The notes beneath the pieces were generated by a model. It was given only the letters and a program-made list of their open reading frames with translations. It was not told where the DNA came from and ran no database searches. Shown here one piece after another: positions 36,480-45,720 of a stretch of DNA of 56,938 bases (its first letter is position 1; each line of letters opens with the position of its first letter). Made by a program: the position numbers and the translations under genes. The stretch comes from Candidatus Atribacteria bacterium ADurb.Bin276 (GTDB lineage Bacteria > Atribacterota > Atribacteria > Atribacterales > Atribacteraceae), in contig MWBQ01000218.1 of assembly GCA_002069605.1 (NCBI GenBank), forward strand, positions 1 through 56,938, read 5' to 3'.

Positions 36480-37079
36480 ATGTTGATGGATAAAACCAAA
36501 GATCAACAAAAAAAGCTTTTTCAAGAGCTTTTAATGCCAGAATTAGGCGCTTTGTTTCGAACTGCCTTAAGGATGACCAGGAATCGTGAAGATGCCGAAG
36601 ATTTAGTTCAAGAAACAACCACTAAAGCTTTTTCAGCAATCGATCGATTCGAAAAAGGAACAAATTTCCGAGCCTGGATATTTAAAATCCTCACCAATAC
36701 TTTTATTAATAACTATTATCGGGTTCGAGAGCGTGATAAACTTCCATCGTTAGATGAGATGGAAGAAGAATCGGCGTTTCAACCAGTTTTTGAAGGAATA
36801 AGCCCTGAACAAGCATTGTTAAATACATTAACAAAAGAAGATATTCAAAAGGCGATCGATGTTATTCCCATAGATTTTAAATCAGTCGTCATTCTAAATT
36901 TGGTTGAAGGGTTCTCTTATAAAGAGACTGCTGAAATTTTGGACATACCAATTGGCACCGTTATGTCCCGTTTGCATCGCGGGAGAAAAATTTTGCAAAA
37001 ACTACTCTGGGAATATTCCTCGTCAAAAAATAGCTCTGAAAAGGGGACAAAAGAAGAATGGACTGCAAAGAAGCAGTAG
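36480..37079 (+). CDS. ECF-type RNA polymerase sigma factor
   Basis: A 199-residue sigma-70 family factor with region 2 (LRMTRNREDAEDLVQETTTKAF, then FRAWIFKILTNTFINNYYR) and region 4 (ALNLVEG-like VILNLVEGFSYKETAEIL, then GTVMSRLHRGRKIL). The sequence groups with SigR/RpoE-type factors that pair with zinc anti-sigma proteins. The anti-sigma gene overlaps its 3' end by 22 bases, a usual arrangement. Starts ATG TTG ATG; either ATG is possible. Confidence 0.92.
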   Translation: MLMDKTKDQQKKLFQELLMPELGALFRTALRMTRNREDAEDLVQETTTKAFSAIDRFEKGTNFRAWIFKILTNTFINNYYRVRERDKLPSLDEMEEESAFQPVFEGISPEQALLNTLTKEDIQKAIDVIPIDFKSVVILNLVEGFSYKETAEILDIPIGTVMSRLHRGRKILQKLLWEYSSSKNSSEKGTKEEWTAKKQ

Positions 37080-37285
37080 AAAAACTATATCTTTACCTTG
37101 ATGGAGAGATTCTCACCCCTCAAGAACGTAAAGATTTTGAAGATCACCTAAAAATTTGTCGAAAATGTTGTGAAAAGTTTGATTTTGAAAAAAACCTTTG
37201 GAATTTAATAAAATCGAAATGTCTTGATACACCTCTTCCGGCAACTTTAGTGAATAAAGTTCTTACTGTTATTAATAGCTTTTGA
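37058..37285 (+). CDS. Zinc anti-sigma factor (zf-HC2, RsrA-like)
   Basis: A 75-residue anti-sigma factor domain. It contains MDCKEAVEKLYLYLDGEL-like opening, EDHLKICRKCCEKF with the HxxxCxxC zinc motif (H near residue 29, C33, C36) and a further Cys (C37, C53). In RsrA-type proteins oxidation of these cysteines releases zinc and frees the sigma factor. No transmembrane helix, so it is cytoplasmic, supporting an internal redox sensor. Confidence 0.9.
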   Translation: MDCKEAVEKLYLYLDGEILTPQERKDFEDHLKICRKCCEKFDFEKNLWNLIKSKCLDTPLPATLVNKVLTVINSF

Positions 37286-37294
37286 GGAGTATAT

Positions 37295-38221
37295 ATGGAG
37301 ATCGAGAAAAAAGAAAAAAAGATTGCCATTGGTGATTTGGCAAAAACTTTTGTCGAAAGCTATAAAAAAACCAACTTAATAACCAACATAGAAAAAAAGC
37401 AATTCCCTTCACGAATTAATGTTATTCGTATAACTGAGGAATTACGTGAAATTCTTTTCCCAGGTTACATTGGTCGAACCAGTTTAAATTGGTTAAATGT
37501 TGAGTATTACGTTGGAGGAAAGTTGGATCGTCTTTTCGATGAATTGCAGTCAGAAATCGCTAAAGCTTACGGTGAAGAATACTCAAACGAATCCCTTTCA
37601 AAAGCCGAATGTATTCAGCTTTCTTGTGATCAGACACTAACTTTTTTTCAAAAAATACCCCAGATTCGAGAAATGCTTGAGGACGATGTCCAAGCGGCTT
37701 TTGATGGTGACCCAGCAGCAAAAAATACTGATGAAATTGTTTTTAGCTATCCAGGTGTGGTCGCTATCTCAATTTATAGGATGGCTCATGAATTATTGGT
37801 ACAAGGGGTACCCCTGATTCCCCGGATGATGACCGAATATGCTCATAGCCTAACTGGCATCGACATTCATCCCGGTGCCAAAATCGGAAGAAGTTTTTTT
37901 ATCGACCATGGCACTGGGGTAGTTATCGGCGAAACTACTGTGATTGGAGATCAGGTTAAGATTTATCAAGGAGTTACTTTGGGAGCACTTTCCTTCCCCA
38001 AAGATGAGCGGGGTAAAATTATCCGCGGCACCAAAAGACATCCCAGTTTAGAAAACAATGCAACTGTCTATGCAGGAGCCACCATCCTCGGTGGTGAAAC
38101 AACTATTGGAAAAGGAAGTGTAATTGGTGGAAATGTATGGCTCACTCATTCCATTCCCTCCAATACCAAAGTAATCATTGAGGAGCCTCGGCTAAAATTT
38201 TTTGAAAATAAAAAAGCATGA
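37295..38221 (+). CDS. cysE: Serine O-acetyltransferase
   Basis: A 308-residue acetyltransferase of the EpsC/CysE long form. The N-terminal helical region (about 1-185) is followed by left-handed beta-helix hexapeptide repeats: [22 protein letters not shown] begins near residue 187, [24 protein letters not shown] near 208 and later [19 protein letters not shown]. Catalytic His ([11 protein letters not shown]) is present. It makes O-acetylserine for cysteine synthesis. In the same transcript as the sigma/anti-sigma pair, which fits control by thiol stress. Confidence 0.92.
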   Translation: MEIEKKEKKIAIGDLAKTFVESYKKTNLITNIEKKQFPSRINVIRITEELREILFPGYIGRTSLNWLNVEYYVGGKLDRLFDELQSEIAKAYGEEYSNESLSKAECIQLSCDQTLTFFQKIPQIREMLEDDVQAAFDGDPAAKNTDEIVFSYPGVVAISIYRMAHELLVQGVPLIPRMMTEYAHSLTGIDIHPGAKIGRSFFIDHGTGVVIGETTVIGDQVKIYQGVTLGALSFPKDERGKIIRGTKRHPSLENNATVYAGATILGGETTIGKGSVIGGNVWLTHSIPSNTKVIIEEPRLKFFENKKA

Positions 38222-38982
38222 CCTGGCATTGGCATTTGCTGTTTTTTATAGGCTGGATCTCGGTTGGGATAATCAGTAGCTCTTTCCCCACTTTAAATAT
38301 TTCTTTTCTCTTCTTTCCACTCATTCCAATTTTTTGGGTTAGTGTCCCGATTTTTTTTGCTGGAAAAGCTTTTGTTTATTCTTCTCATCATGGATCCTCT
38401 CTTTTTTCTGCCTTCATCAATGCCATTATTGGGTTTTCCCACTACCCGAAATTTCTTTGGTCTCGAAGATTAACTTTAAAGTTACCATCGAACGATATTC
38501 AAACTATTCTAAAAGAATCAGTCAATATCACCAAAGTTTCTGCGCCCGATTCGCTCTTTTGTCCCTTCTGTAACATTGAAATCCCTCAAGCGCTTCGTTT
38601 GGTATCTGGAGAAAATATAACCACCACCAAGAGGCCGATACAATGCCCACGCTGTGGATTACGTTTTGATTGTTGTCGCTATTGCCAAAACTACGAGGTG
38701 AGCGGAGGCCAAGGCTGGATGCATGAAAATTCTCGTGGCAAGTGTAAAGTTATTAAAGAAGTACAAAATATCGATACCCTTTGCGATCCTTCCATGGCCA
38801 ATCGGCTTCGTGATATGGGATGGGATAGCTTATATACTGGGCTTTCAATACCTGATAATTTTACCCCGCCGGATCGCTGCCGACAGTTCATGCTTGATGG
38901 AGAAAAAGCCAAAATTGATCATATCCCTGGAATGGGAAAAATTCGGATTCTTTTAATGAAGCTTCAAAACAAATTGGACTAA
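38218..38982 (+). CDS. Cys-rich membrane protein, unknown
   Basis: A 254-residue protein. Residues 5-50 hold two hydrophobic helices; residues 115-185 hold paired cysteines (CPFC near 116, CPRC near 142, CC and C near 149, C near 176, C near 188) that suggest one or two zinc sites; the tail has [16 protein letters not shown]. Not recognised. It overlaps the cysE stop by 4 bases, so it shares that transcript. Confidence 0.75.
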   Translation: MTWHWHLLFFIGWISVGIISSSFPTLNISFLFFPLIPIFWVSVPIFFAGKAFVYSSHHGSSLFSAFINAIIGFSHYPKFLWSRRLTLKLPSNDIQTILKESVNITKVSAPDSLFCPFCNIEIPQALRLVSGENITTTKRPIQCPRCGLRFDCCRYCQNYEVSGGQGWMHENSRGKCKVIKEVQNIDTLCDPSMANRLRDMGWDSLYTGLSIPDNFTPPDRCRQFMLDGEKAKIDHIPGMGKIRILLMKLQNKLD

Positions 38983-39065
38983 CCATCAAAAAATAATCAA
39001 AGCACCATAGTGATTATTCAATTTTTGATCTCTTAAAGCGGCATTCTGTCTTTAAAGGATTGGGT

Positions 39066-39467
39066 TTATTCCCAAACCTCCTCCTCATCGTCATCATCAC
39101 GATGCATAACCGATAATGCAAAATCAAATCCAATGAGCGAAGTAATTTCAGAATTTAAAGCCTGGGTTAGTTGAAATAAACTTTTCTCTGCCTCTAAATA
39201 GGAATGAATGAGCTGGTTATTTTTTGATTTTTCATGTAAATTATTAAGCTCGGTAAAGTCGCTTTCTTCTATATCACGTTCTAAGGATATTTCCAACAAT
39301 CGTTCTTGTTCATCCCTTAATAAATCCATAATTGAAGAGGCAACTTCATTTCCAAGAATCGCTGAATGGGTAATCTGGAATTGTTTATAAACGGTTGTTT
39401 GCATTATCTCTTCTGCAAATTTCCTTGATGCATTTCTTAAATCTTCGCTCAAAAGTTTTGAACTCAT
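39066..39467 (-). CDS. YlbF/YmcA family protein
   Basis: A 133-residue all-helical protein of the YlbF/YmcA (DUF964) family. EEIMQTTVYKQFQITHSAI and SYLEAEKSLFQLTQALNSEI are typical. In Bacillus these act with RNase Y in mRNA processing. The acidic tail HRDDDDEEEVWE is unusual. GGGAGG lies before the ATG. Stands alone, convergent with the Cys-rich protein gene. Confidence 0.82.
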   Translation of the reverse strand: MSSKLLSEDLRNASRKFAEEIMQTTVYKQFQITHSAILGNEVASSIMDLLRDEQERLLEISLERDIEESDFTELNNLHEKSKNNQLIHSYLEAEKSLFQLTQALNSEITSLIGFDFALSVMHRDDDDEEEVWE

Positions 39468-39574
39468 TTTTTAGCCTCCCTGAATAGGTTATAAAATCAC
39501 AAAATGAAAGGAAAACAATAGATGTTGGGCTATTGTAACACATTGAACCAAAGAATTTTTTTAAAAAAGAAAGG

Positions 39575-40597
39575 TTATTGGATACAACCACATGATTTTC
39601 GAATAATAATTTCTGGTTTTAAAACTACTATCCTTTTTTCTCTTATCTTTTCTCCAGAAATTCTTTGAAGCAGGAATTCTGTAGCCATACTTCCCATGGT
39701 GTAAGCCGGTTGTTTAGCAACTGTTAGAAAAGGACAGGTATAGGAAGCCATCTCAAGATCGTCAAAAGTAACTAAAGACAAATCTCCAGGAATTTCAATA
39801 TCCATCTCTCGTGCGGCGCGAATAATTCCTATAGCAATAAAATTATTACCGGCAAAAACAGCGGTAGGTTTTATATCAGAATATTGTAAAAACTTTAATG
39901 CTATCTGATAACCAAAATTCTCTTTAAATTCTCCAGAAATAATCCACTCAGGATTTTCTTTAATATTATAATCTCGAAGAGCTCGAAGATATCCCCTTAC
40001 CCGATCTTGGCTCGTTGATAAAACCGGTGGCCCTGAAATAATTGCTATTTTTTGGTGATGATGAACTTCAATAAGATGTTTGGTTAAAAGAAAAGCCCCT
40101 TCCTCGCTATCTCCAACAACACTATCCCACCCATTATTTCCAGGAAAGGCACGATCAACAAGAACCAAAGGGAGATTACGATTTCTAATATCACCCAAAT
40201 TATTTCCTGAACCACAGCTGGCAATGATAATCCCATCTACTCGTCGCTGGAGCATAAGATTGACATATTGCTTTTCTTTTTCAATATTTTCATCAGTATT
40301 ACAAAATATTGTATTAAAACCTTTCTGAGAAGCAGTATCTTCAACTCCCCTCGCCACAGTAGTAAAAAAAGGATTCGTGATATCAGAAATGATAAGAGCT
40401 ATAGTGTTGGTTTGTTTTTTAACCAGGCTTCTGGCTAAAAAATTGGGAGAATAATTCATTTCTTCGGCAATTTTATGAATCTTTTTTCGGGTTTCTTCTT
40501 TCACTAAATTTTGATTATTAAGCGCCCGAGAAACCGTTGCCGGGGAAACTCCTGCTCTTTTGGCTATATCGTATATAGTCGACAATGAAATCACCAC
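39575..40597 (-). CDS. LacI family transcriptional regulator 1
   Basis: A 340-residue repressor: helix-turn-helix TIYDIAKRAGVSPATVSRALNN at the N-terminus, hinge helix NFLARSLVKKQTN, and a ribose-binding-protein-like effector domain (ALIISDITNPFFTTV through LVTFDDLEMASY). The start is non-ATG (GTG at 40597 or a nearby TTG at 40585). It follows the UroD-family gene and the SBP-permease set, so it is a good candidate to control the operators near 45500 and 45721. The C-terminus ends with CGC. Confidence 0.92.
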   Translation of the reverse strand: MVISLSTIYDIAKRAGVSPATVSRALNNQNLVKEETRKKIHKIAEEMNYSPNFLARSLVKKQTNTIALIISDITNPFFTTVARGVEDTASQKGFNTIFCNTDENIEKEKQYVNLMLQRRVDGIIIASCGSGNNLGDIRNRNLPLVLVDRAFPGNNGWDSVVGDSEEGAFLLTKHLIEVHHHQKIAIISGPPVLSTSQDRVRGYLRALRDYNIKENPEWIISGEFKENFGYQIALKFLQYSDIKPTAVFAGNNFIAIGIIRAAREMDIEIPGDLSLVTFDDLEMASYTCPFLTVAKQPAYTMGSMATEFLLQRISGEKIREKRIVVLKPEIIIRKSCGCIQ

Positions 40598-40608
40598 AAC
40601 ATTCCAGT

Positions 40609-40635
40609 AGAATATTTAACAAATTGAAATATTCT
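40609..40635. promoter_or_regulatory. Inverted repeat upstream of LacI regulator 1
   Basis: Arms AGAATATTT and AAATATTCT, 9-base spacer, about 12 bases ahead of the regulator start. It could be an autoregulatory operator, but it lacks the usual central CG. Confidence 0.35.
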
Positions 40636-40690
40636 TTAATTTTAAGGATTATAGCAATTTTACATTCTGATTTTTGTTCTTCGCTCATTA

Positions 40691-41812
40691 TTATTTAATG
40701 GGATAAGTCCCTTTTTGTTTGAGCAAGTTAATCATTCGATCATACCATCGGGGGTTCACGTTTCCTGCTACTGAATGATCTGAGGCCGGCAAATATCCTC
40801 CACCTTTGGCCGCATTTAATTTATAAAGAACTTCCTTCTCAATATCCTCCCAATTGCCTTCTCCAAGTAACCGAGTATCCAACCCACCATAAAAGGCAAT
40901 TCTGTCTCCATATTTTTGTTTCAGCTCAACTGGATCCATTCCTGCCTTCGCTTCTAAAGGATTATAAACATCAACCCCGGTTTCAATCAAATCTTCAAAA
41001 ATAGCCAGGCTTTTCCCACAACCATGATATACTGTTATAACCCCTTGAGAATGGATATAATCGCATAATCTTTTAACACAGGGAAAAAATATTTCCCTCC
41101 AAAGAGAAGGGGAAATGAACATCCCTTTATCGTAAGCAACATCACCCCATATAAACATTCCTTGAGGGCGTGTCAACTCAATTTGACGTTCGGCAATTCC
41201 TAACATAAAATCGGTGCAACGATTGGCAAATTCTTTAACTTTTTCCGGAAACAAGGCAAGATCCATCAGTAATCCTTCGGTTCCCCTAATACGCCACATC
41301 GTTTCGTAGGGCTCACAAATGGAGCCAAATAAACAGAATTCATTCCAATTCGCTTCGACTGCTTCCATATAACTATTCAATTGACCAAACGAGTCACCAC
41401 AATTGATAATGTCACAGCGTTTTTCAAAATAACGTCTTTCATCTCTCGGATCCTCAAAAACATACTTAGCAAAATCTTGAACGTTTTTCACTTCAAAATC
41501 TATAAACATTGGCATGGGATAATTAAATACTTTTTTAACCACACATCCAAAACCACTTTTAAAAAGAACGTATTCAGAGTTTTGCTCAATAACTTTACAA
41601 CTCTCTACCTTCGGATCCATATTTGGAGAGATGACTTTTAGATCTAAATCGTAATATTTATAAATATCGGTATCAGGTGGTAAATCAAATTCTTGGAGCC
41701 AATTTTGGTAAAAGCTCGACCAGTAAAAATCACACAATGGGACCCGATCGGGTTCTTCTCTTAATTTTAATGCAGTCACAACCCTCTTTATTTTCTCCTC
41801 AGCCTTCTTCAT
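40691..41812 (-). CDS. Uroporphyrinogen decarboxylase family protein (MtaA/CmuA type)
   Basis: A 373-residue (beta/alpha)8 protein. YHGCGKS near residue 264 (HxCG zinc motif as in cobalamin methyltransferases) and the following GVDVYNPLEAKAGMDPVELKQKYG and FYGGLDTRLL are typical of the non-haem branch of the UroD family. No haem pathway genes or corrinoid protein lie nearby; the neighbours are a sugar importer and LacI regulator. It may act on a methylated or sugar-linked compound, but this is unknown. AGGAGG before ATG. Confidence 0.88.
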   Translation of the reverse strand: MKKAEEKIKRVVTALKLREEPDRVPLCDFYWSSFYQNWLQEFDLPPDTDIYKYYDLDLKVISPNMDPKVESCKVIEQNSEYVLFKSGFGCVVKKVFNYPMPMFIDFEVKNVQDFAKYVFEDPRDERRYFEKRCDIINCGDSFGQLNSYMEAVEANWNEFCLFGSICEPYETMWRIRGTEGLLMDLALFPEKVKEFANRCTDFMLGIAERQIELTRPQGMFIWGDVAYDKGMFISPSLWREIFFPCVKRLCDYIHSQGVITVYHGCGKSLAIFEDLIETGVDVYNPLEAKAGMDPVELKQKYGDRIAFYGGLDTRLLGEGNWEDIEKEVLYKLNAAKGGGYLPASDHSVAGNVNPRWYDRMINLLKQKGTYPIK

Positions 41813-42209
41813 TTTTTGTCCTCCTTAAAATTTTCTTTCCTATTAAGGCAGTAATGAGAAATTTTCGCCCTCATCTTTACCTTTTCCCAACAAGGGAGTA
41901 GGAACTTTGAGTCGTCCTTTCAAGAAGCTCAACGATAGATATGGTGCCTTAATGACGTAATATTATCCAACGGCTCAACTTTTTGAGACGGTAAAAGCCT
42001 CACCTGGCACCAAAGGTGTCTCCTGAGTGATGATTTCCCTGTAGGAAGGTCTCATCTTTTTGGTCTTCATTATTTTGTCTGCTCTCTAGTTCGCCTTATT
42101 GCCTATTTGTTATTAACCTCTCTCATCCGCAAGAGAAGAAGAATGAGAGAGGTTTAAGATGAGGGGGAATGCGCAAACAATCCCGAATAAACAAAAAAAG
42201 TTTGACCTA
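41813..42209. repeat. Intergenic region with REP-like repeat and hairpin
   Basis: Positions 41995-42060 carry short palindromes like GGCACCAAAGGTGTC followed by TCCTGAG, related in layout to the repeats at 3024-3109. A perfect 12-base inverted repeat, AACCTCTCTCAT and ATGAGAGAGGTT, lies at 42115-42154. No gene is supported. The region separates the permease pair from the UroD-family gene, so the latter may have its own promoter. Confidence 0.6.
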
Positions 42210-43094
42210 TTATTTAATTGCTCCAAAAGTTAATCCTTTGATGAGTTGTTTCTGGGTAAGCAATACAAAAAAGATGGCTGGGATCAGCATAATCACCGAC
42301 ATGGCACACATTCCTCTCCAATCAATGGTAAACTCCTGAGTAAAATCATATAAGCCAACTGGAAAAGTTTTAGAGAGTGGTGTTCGGGTAATAACACTGG
42401 CAATTTGGAATTCATTCCAGGAAGTTAAAAAAGCAAATATTCCACTGGCGGCCAGTCCAGGAAGAGCAAGAGGAAGGTCAATACGCAGGAAGGCTTGCCA
42501 ACGAGAACATCCATCTATCTGCGCTGCTTCATCGAGCGTGGAAGGAATATCTTTAAAAAATCCCTGCATCAACCAAGTTGTAAAAGGAATGGTCATGGCT
42601 GTATAAACAAGAATAAGGCCTGAAATTCGATCCAACAAACCCGTACGAGCAAAAATTACAAACAAAGGTAAGCTCACCGAAATACCTGGTATTGAGCGGG
42701 CTAACATCATACCTATAAAAAGTTGATTCCCACCCTTAAATCGAAAACGAGCAAAACTATACCCAGCAAAAGTTCCTGTTACCAAGGCTAAAAACGTGCT
42801 AAAAATTGAAGTCAAGAGAGAGTTTTTGAGATAACTATAAAAGGGAATTGACTTTTCAGTATGACTTGCCCCTAATAACTGAGCAAAAGTCTCAATACTT
42901 AAACGAGAAGGAATATAGACCGGTGGCCGAGCATTCACCTCAACTTCAGGTCGCATAGCAGTCATAATAATCCATAATACCGGAAGAAAAAAAATCAATA
43001 CGAGAAAATATACTAAAAGATTATAAAATTCCTGCTTTATTTTCCTTTGTCTTTTTGAAACTGGACGAATATTGATTCCTTGGCGATCCAACAT
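42210..43094 (-). CDS. Carbohydrate ABC transporter permease (MalG type)
   Basis: A 294-residue permease of the sugar family CUT1 with six helices. The EAA coupling loop reads TLDEAAQIDGCSRWQAFLRIDLPLALPGL near residue 185. Its ATG overlaps the stop of the first permease (TAATG). Acts with the MalF-like permease and the binding protein; no ATPase gene is in the cluster, so a shared MsmX-type ATPase is expected elsewhere. Confidence 0.93.
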   Translation of the reverse strand: MLDRQGINIRPVSKRQRKIKQEFYNLLVYFLVLIFFLPVLWIIMTAMRPEVEVNARPPVYIPSRLSIETFAQLLGASHTEKSIPFYSYLKNSLLTSIFSTFLALVTGTFAGYSFARFRFKGGNQLFIGMMLARSIPGISVSLPLFVIFARTGLLDRISGLILVYTAMTIPFTTWLMQGFFKDIPSTLDEAAQIDGCSRWQAFLRIDLPLALPGLAASGIFAFLTSWNEFQIASVITRTPLSKTFPVGLYDFTQEFTIDWRGMCAMSVIMLIPAIFFVLLTQKQLIKGLTFGAIK

Positions 43095-44023
43095 TAATAG
43101 ACCTCCTGAAGGCTTTTTGATAATTGTCTGAATAAGTAGATAACGAAAGCAAACGAAACAGCTACCGTAATAAAAGACATCGCAGTTCCCATTCCAAATC
43201 TATTGTTGGTTATGGCTAAACGATGGGTATAGGTCCAAATCATTTCCGATCGATTGGCTGGTCCACCTCCGGTCATAATTCGGACCAAATCATAAGCCCT
43301 CCCAAGATCGAGGGAGCGAATAACCATGGCAATATAGATAAATGGGCTTATCAAAGGAAGGGTTATATAGCGGAACTGCTGCCAACCACTTGCTCCATCT
43401 ACCGAAGCCGCCTCGAAAGGCTCAGTTGGTAAGCTCACTAATCCAGCTAGAAAAATAATAACCATAAATGGGGTGCTCATCCAAATTTCAGCAATGAGAA
43501 TAGCCAACAGATTCATTGGATAATGAATGAGCCAGGGAATAATTTGATAGTCTCCAGTCAGTGAATACAAAAGATTATTGACTAAACCTACTTGATCATT
43601 AAAAAACCACTTAAATTGAAATCCGACCAAAACTGGGGCAAACATCATGGGAGCCATAATAGCAGTACGAATGACTCCTTGTCCCCGGGTTACTTTAAAC
43701 ATCAGTTGAGCAATAAAAAGTCCCAAAATAAATTCAACATTAACCGCTAAAGTCATGAATAGAATAGTATTCCAAAAAGCTCGCCAAAATATTTCGTCCT
43801 GAAAAAGTCGGATATAGTTTCGAAAACCAATAAACTGAGTCGACGCTGGTTTTAATAAATTCATATTGGTTAAACTTAAAGAAAAGGAATATATCATGGG
43901 GACAACAATTAACACAGCAACAACGGCAAGAGCTGGAATTATCATAAACCAAGATAAATAACGGTCGTTTTTTGATGATTTTTTTAAATCTTTTTTTAAC
44001 CTAAGGTTCATTTCCTGATTCAT
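43094..44023 (-). CDS. Carbohydrate ABC transporter permease (MalF type)
   Basis: A 309-residue permease with six helices and the EAA loop FEAASVDGASGWQQFRYITLPLISP near residue 204. CUT1 family. It follows the binding protein gene after a terminator-like GC hairpin that would reduce its expression relative to the binding protein. Confidence 0.93.
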   Translation of the reverse strand: MNQEMNLRLKKDLKKSSKNDRYLSWFMIIPALAVVAVLIVVPMIYSFSLSLTNMNLLKPASTQFIGFRNYIRLFQDEIFWRAFWNTILFMTLAVNVEFILGLFIAQLMFKVTRGQGVIRTAIMAPMMFAPVLVGFQFKWFFNDQVGLVNNLLYSLTGDYQIIPWLIHYPMNLLAILIAEIWMSTPFMVIIFLAGLVSLPTEPFEAASVDGASGWQQFRYITLPLISPFIYIAMVIRSLDLGRAYDLVRIMTGGGPANRSEMIWTYTHRLAITNNRFGMGTAMSFITVAVSFAFVIYLFRQLSKSLQEVY

Positions 44024-44050
44024 TAAAGCCGGACACCCCCTTTAAAAACT

Positions 44051-44078
44051 AAAAACGGGGGGTACCCCCCCCGTTTTT
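44051..44078 (-). terminator. GC hairpin with flanking A/T runs between SBP and permeases
   Basis: AAAAACGGGGGG, TA, then CCCCCCCCGTTTTT: a near-perfect stem with a T-run on the minus strand, 6 bases after the binding-protein stop. Acts as an intrinsic terminator or partial attenuator inside the operon. Confidence 0.8.
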
Positions 44079-44083
44079 ATAAA

Positions 44084-45406
44084 TTAGTCATAGTAGCCGG
44101 CTTCTTCCATAATCAATTCAACTTCTTTTGCAGCTTGATTAAGACCCTCTTCAACTTCTACATCACCCAACATAATGGCTTGGAGCTTGGGATATAAGAC
44201 ATTTGAGATGGGAATCCATTCAGCAACAATCGGAGGAGGTGTGAAGTCTTCGTTAATCTGAATCTGCATTATCTCAAAACGTTTCTTAATGAGTGGATCG
44301 GTTGATTTTTCTGCTTCTTGAATAAGAGTTTCAAAAACTGAGTTTCGAACTGGAATATATCCAATCTGGGCTTCGAATAACTGTGGTTCATAACTGGTGA
44401 TAAACTTTATAAAGGCAACCGCTGCCTCTTTGTTTTTACTTGATTTAGTTACTGAAAAGCAATGGGCTCCTGCCCAACCACCGTGGATACCAGCATCACC
44501 TTTCGGTTGACGACTAATATCGAACTTCCCTGCCACCTTAGAAGCTTCGGGATTTTGAAAATAAGAATACCAGCCATACCATTCAGTGTACATAGCGATA
44601 TTTCCATTGGCAAATGTACCAGCAACATCATCCCACAAAAAGTTAACCATACCAGGCGGCATGGCTCCCGCTTGATAAAGATCTCGAAGCATGGTTGCAA
44701 CTTTGATACCTTCTGGGCTATTAAAAGCAGGTTTATAATTTTCATCGATAATCTTCCCGCCATGAGACATTAAAATATCCCAAAAGCGACCGGATAAAGC
44801 CTCTTCCTTCCCGGCAAACTGAGTCCCATAGATTTCAGGAGGTTTGGAGAGGAAGAGTGCAATTTCTTTGAATTCATCCCAAGTTTCGGGGACTTTTAAT
44901 TCTTTGCCATATTTTTCTTGAAATGCTTTCTTATTTTCCGGATCGTTTAACAAATCCGTCCGGTAATGAAGGGTACTAACATCACCATGTCGCGGAATTT
45001 GCCAGATGTGTCCATCTTTTTGGCAGTATTGGAGGACTTTCTGAGAAAAATCGCTGAGTTCTTCTTGGGTAAAGTAGCCCTCTAAAGGTTCCAAGAAATC
45101 CAGGTATTGTGAAAAGAAGCTGGTATGATCCCAGCAAACGTCATAGTCAACAGTACCAGCGGCAAAATCAATTTTCATCTTTTTATCAATGTCAAAACCG
45201 TTCCCTTTATAGACAATTTCAACTTTGGCGCCGGTTAATTCTTCAAACTCAGGGATAAATTTCTCGTAAATTTTTTCGTAGTCTCCCCCACCAATAAAAC
45301 AAGCCTTAATCGTCGTCCCATCAAATCGTCCTAATTCAAAACCGAATACTGTACTGGTCGACAAAACCAAAAGTAAAACCATCCCCACAAAAAGTAACCT
45401 CTTCAA
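44084..45406 (-). CDS. Extracellular carbohydrate-binding protein (CUT1 type)
   Basis: A 440-residue solute-binding protein with signal peptide (KRLLFVGMVLLLVLSTSTVFG), no lipobox, and family 1 features: IPEFEELTGAKVEIVYKG near residue 49, GTVDYDVCWDHTSFFSQYLDFLEPLEGY and the WYGWY aromatic cluster near 260. Ligand unknown. Start is TTG at 45406 with GGGAGG seven bases ahead. First gene of the importer operon, driven by the promoter and LacI-type operator at 45500-45542. Confidence 0.92.
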   Translation of the reverse strand: MKRLLFVGMVLLLVLSTSTVFGFELGRFDGTTIKACFIGGGDYEKIYEKFIPEFEELTGAKVEIVYKGNGFDIDKKMKIDFAAGTVDYDVCWDHTSFFSQYLDFLEPLEGYFTQEELSDFSQKVLQYCQKDGHIWQIPRHGDVSTLHYRTDLLNDPENKKAFQEKYGKELKVPETWDEFKEIALFLSKPPEIYGTQFAGKEEALSGRFWDILMSHGGKIIDENYKPAFNSPEGIKVATMLRDLYQAGAMPPGMVNFLWDDVAGTFANGNIAMYTEWYGWYSYFQNPEASKVAGKFDISRQPKGDAGIHGGWAGAHCFSVTKSSKNKEAAVAFIKFITSYEPQLFEAQIGYIPVRNSVFETLIQEAEKSTDPLIKKRFEIMQIQINEDFTPPPIVAEWIPISNVLYPKLQAIMLGDVEVEEGLNQAAKEVELIMEEAGYYD

Positions 45407-45499
45407 GGTTTTTCCCTCCCTTATACAAATTATAAATCTTTCCTAACCTTTTAAAGACCAATCTCTGAATAAAACTCCTATCACCACCTTTCTAAAAAT

Positions 45500-45513
45500 T
45501 GTAACCGATTTCA
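45500..45513. promoter_or_regulatory. LacI-type operator at the binding-protein promoter
   Basis: Minus strand TGAAATCGGTTACA with central CG, abutting the -10 box, so a bound repressor would block initiation. The same core recurs at 45721-45734 beside the opposing promoter. Confidence 0.65.
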
Positions 45514-45542
45514 TCTTATCATTGCCCTGCATTAATTGTCAA
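45513..45542 (-). promoter_or_regulatory. Promoter of the binding-protein operon
   Basis: Minus strand TTGACA (45537-45542), 18-base spacer and TAAGAT (45513-45518), followed at once by an operator-like sequence at 45500-45513. Confidence 0.75.
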
Positions 45543-45687
45543 CAAGTCCAAAACGCCTTCTAAACCGTGGTTCAATTATATATATATCATTTAAAAATAT
45601 TTGAGATTTAACTCTTTAAAAAAGGCATTTTAACCTTGTGATAGAGAATTTTATTAAAAACCTTTTTTTATTATAAGAGTTTGAAAT

Positions 45688-45717
45688 TTGACATTTAGGA
45701 GGTAAAAGCGATAATAT
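45688..45717 (+). promoter_or_regulatory. Promoter of the isomerase-like gene
   Basis: TTGACA (45688-45693), 18-base spacer, TAATAT (45712-45717). Same spacing as the opposing promoter. It overlaps the first codons of the longest open frame, so the gene must begin downstream at 45765. Confidence 0.75.
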
Positions 45718-45720
45718 TGA

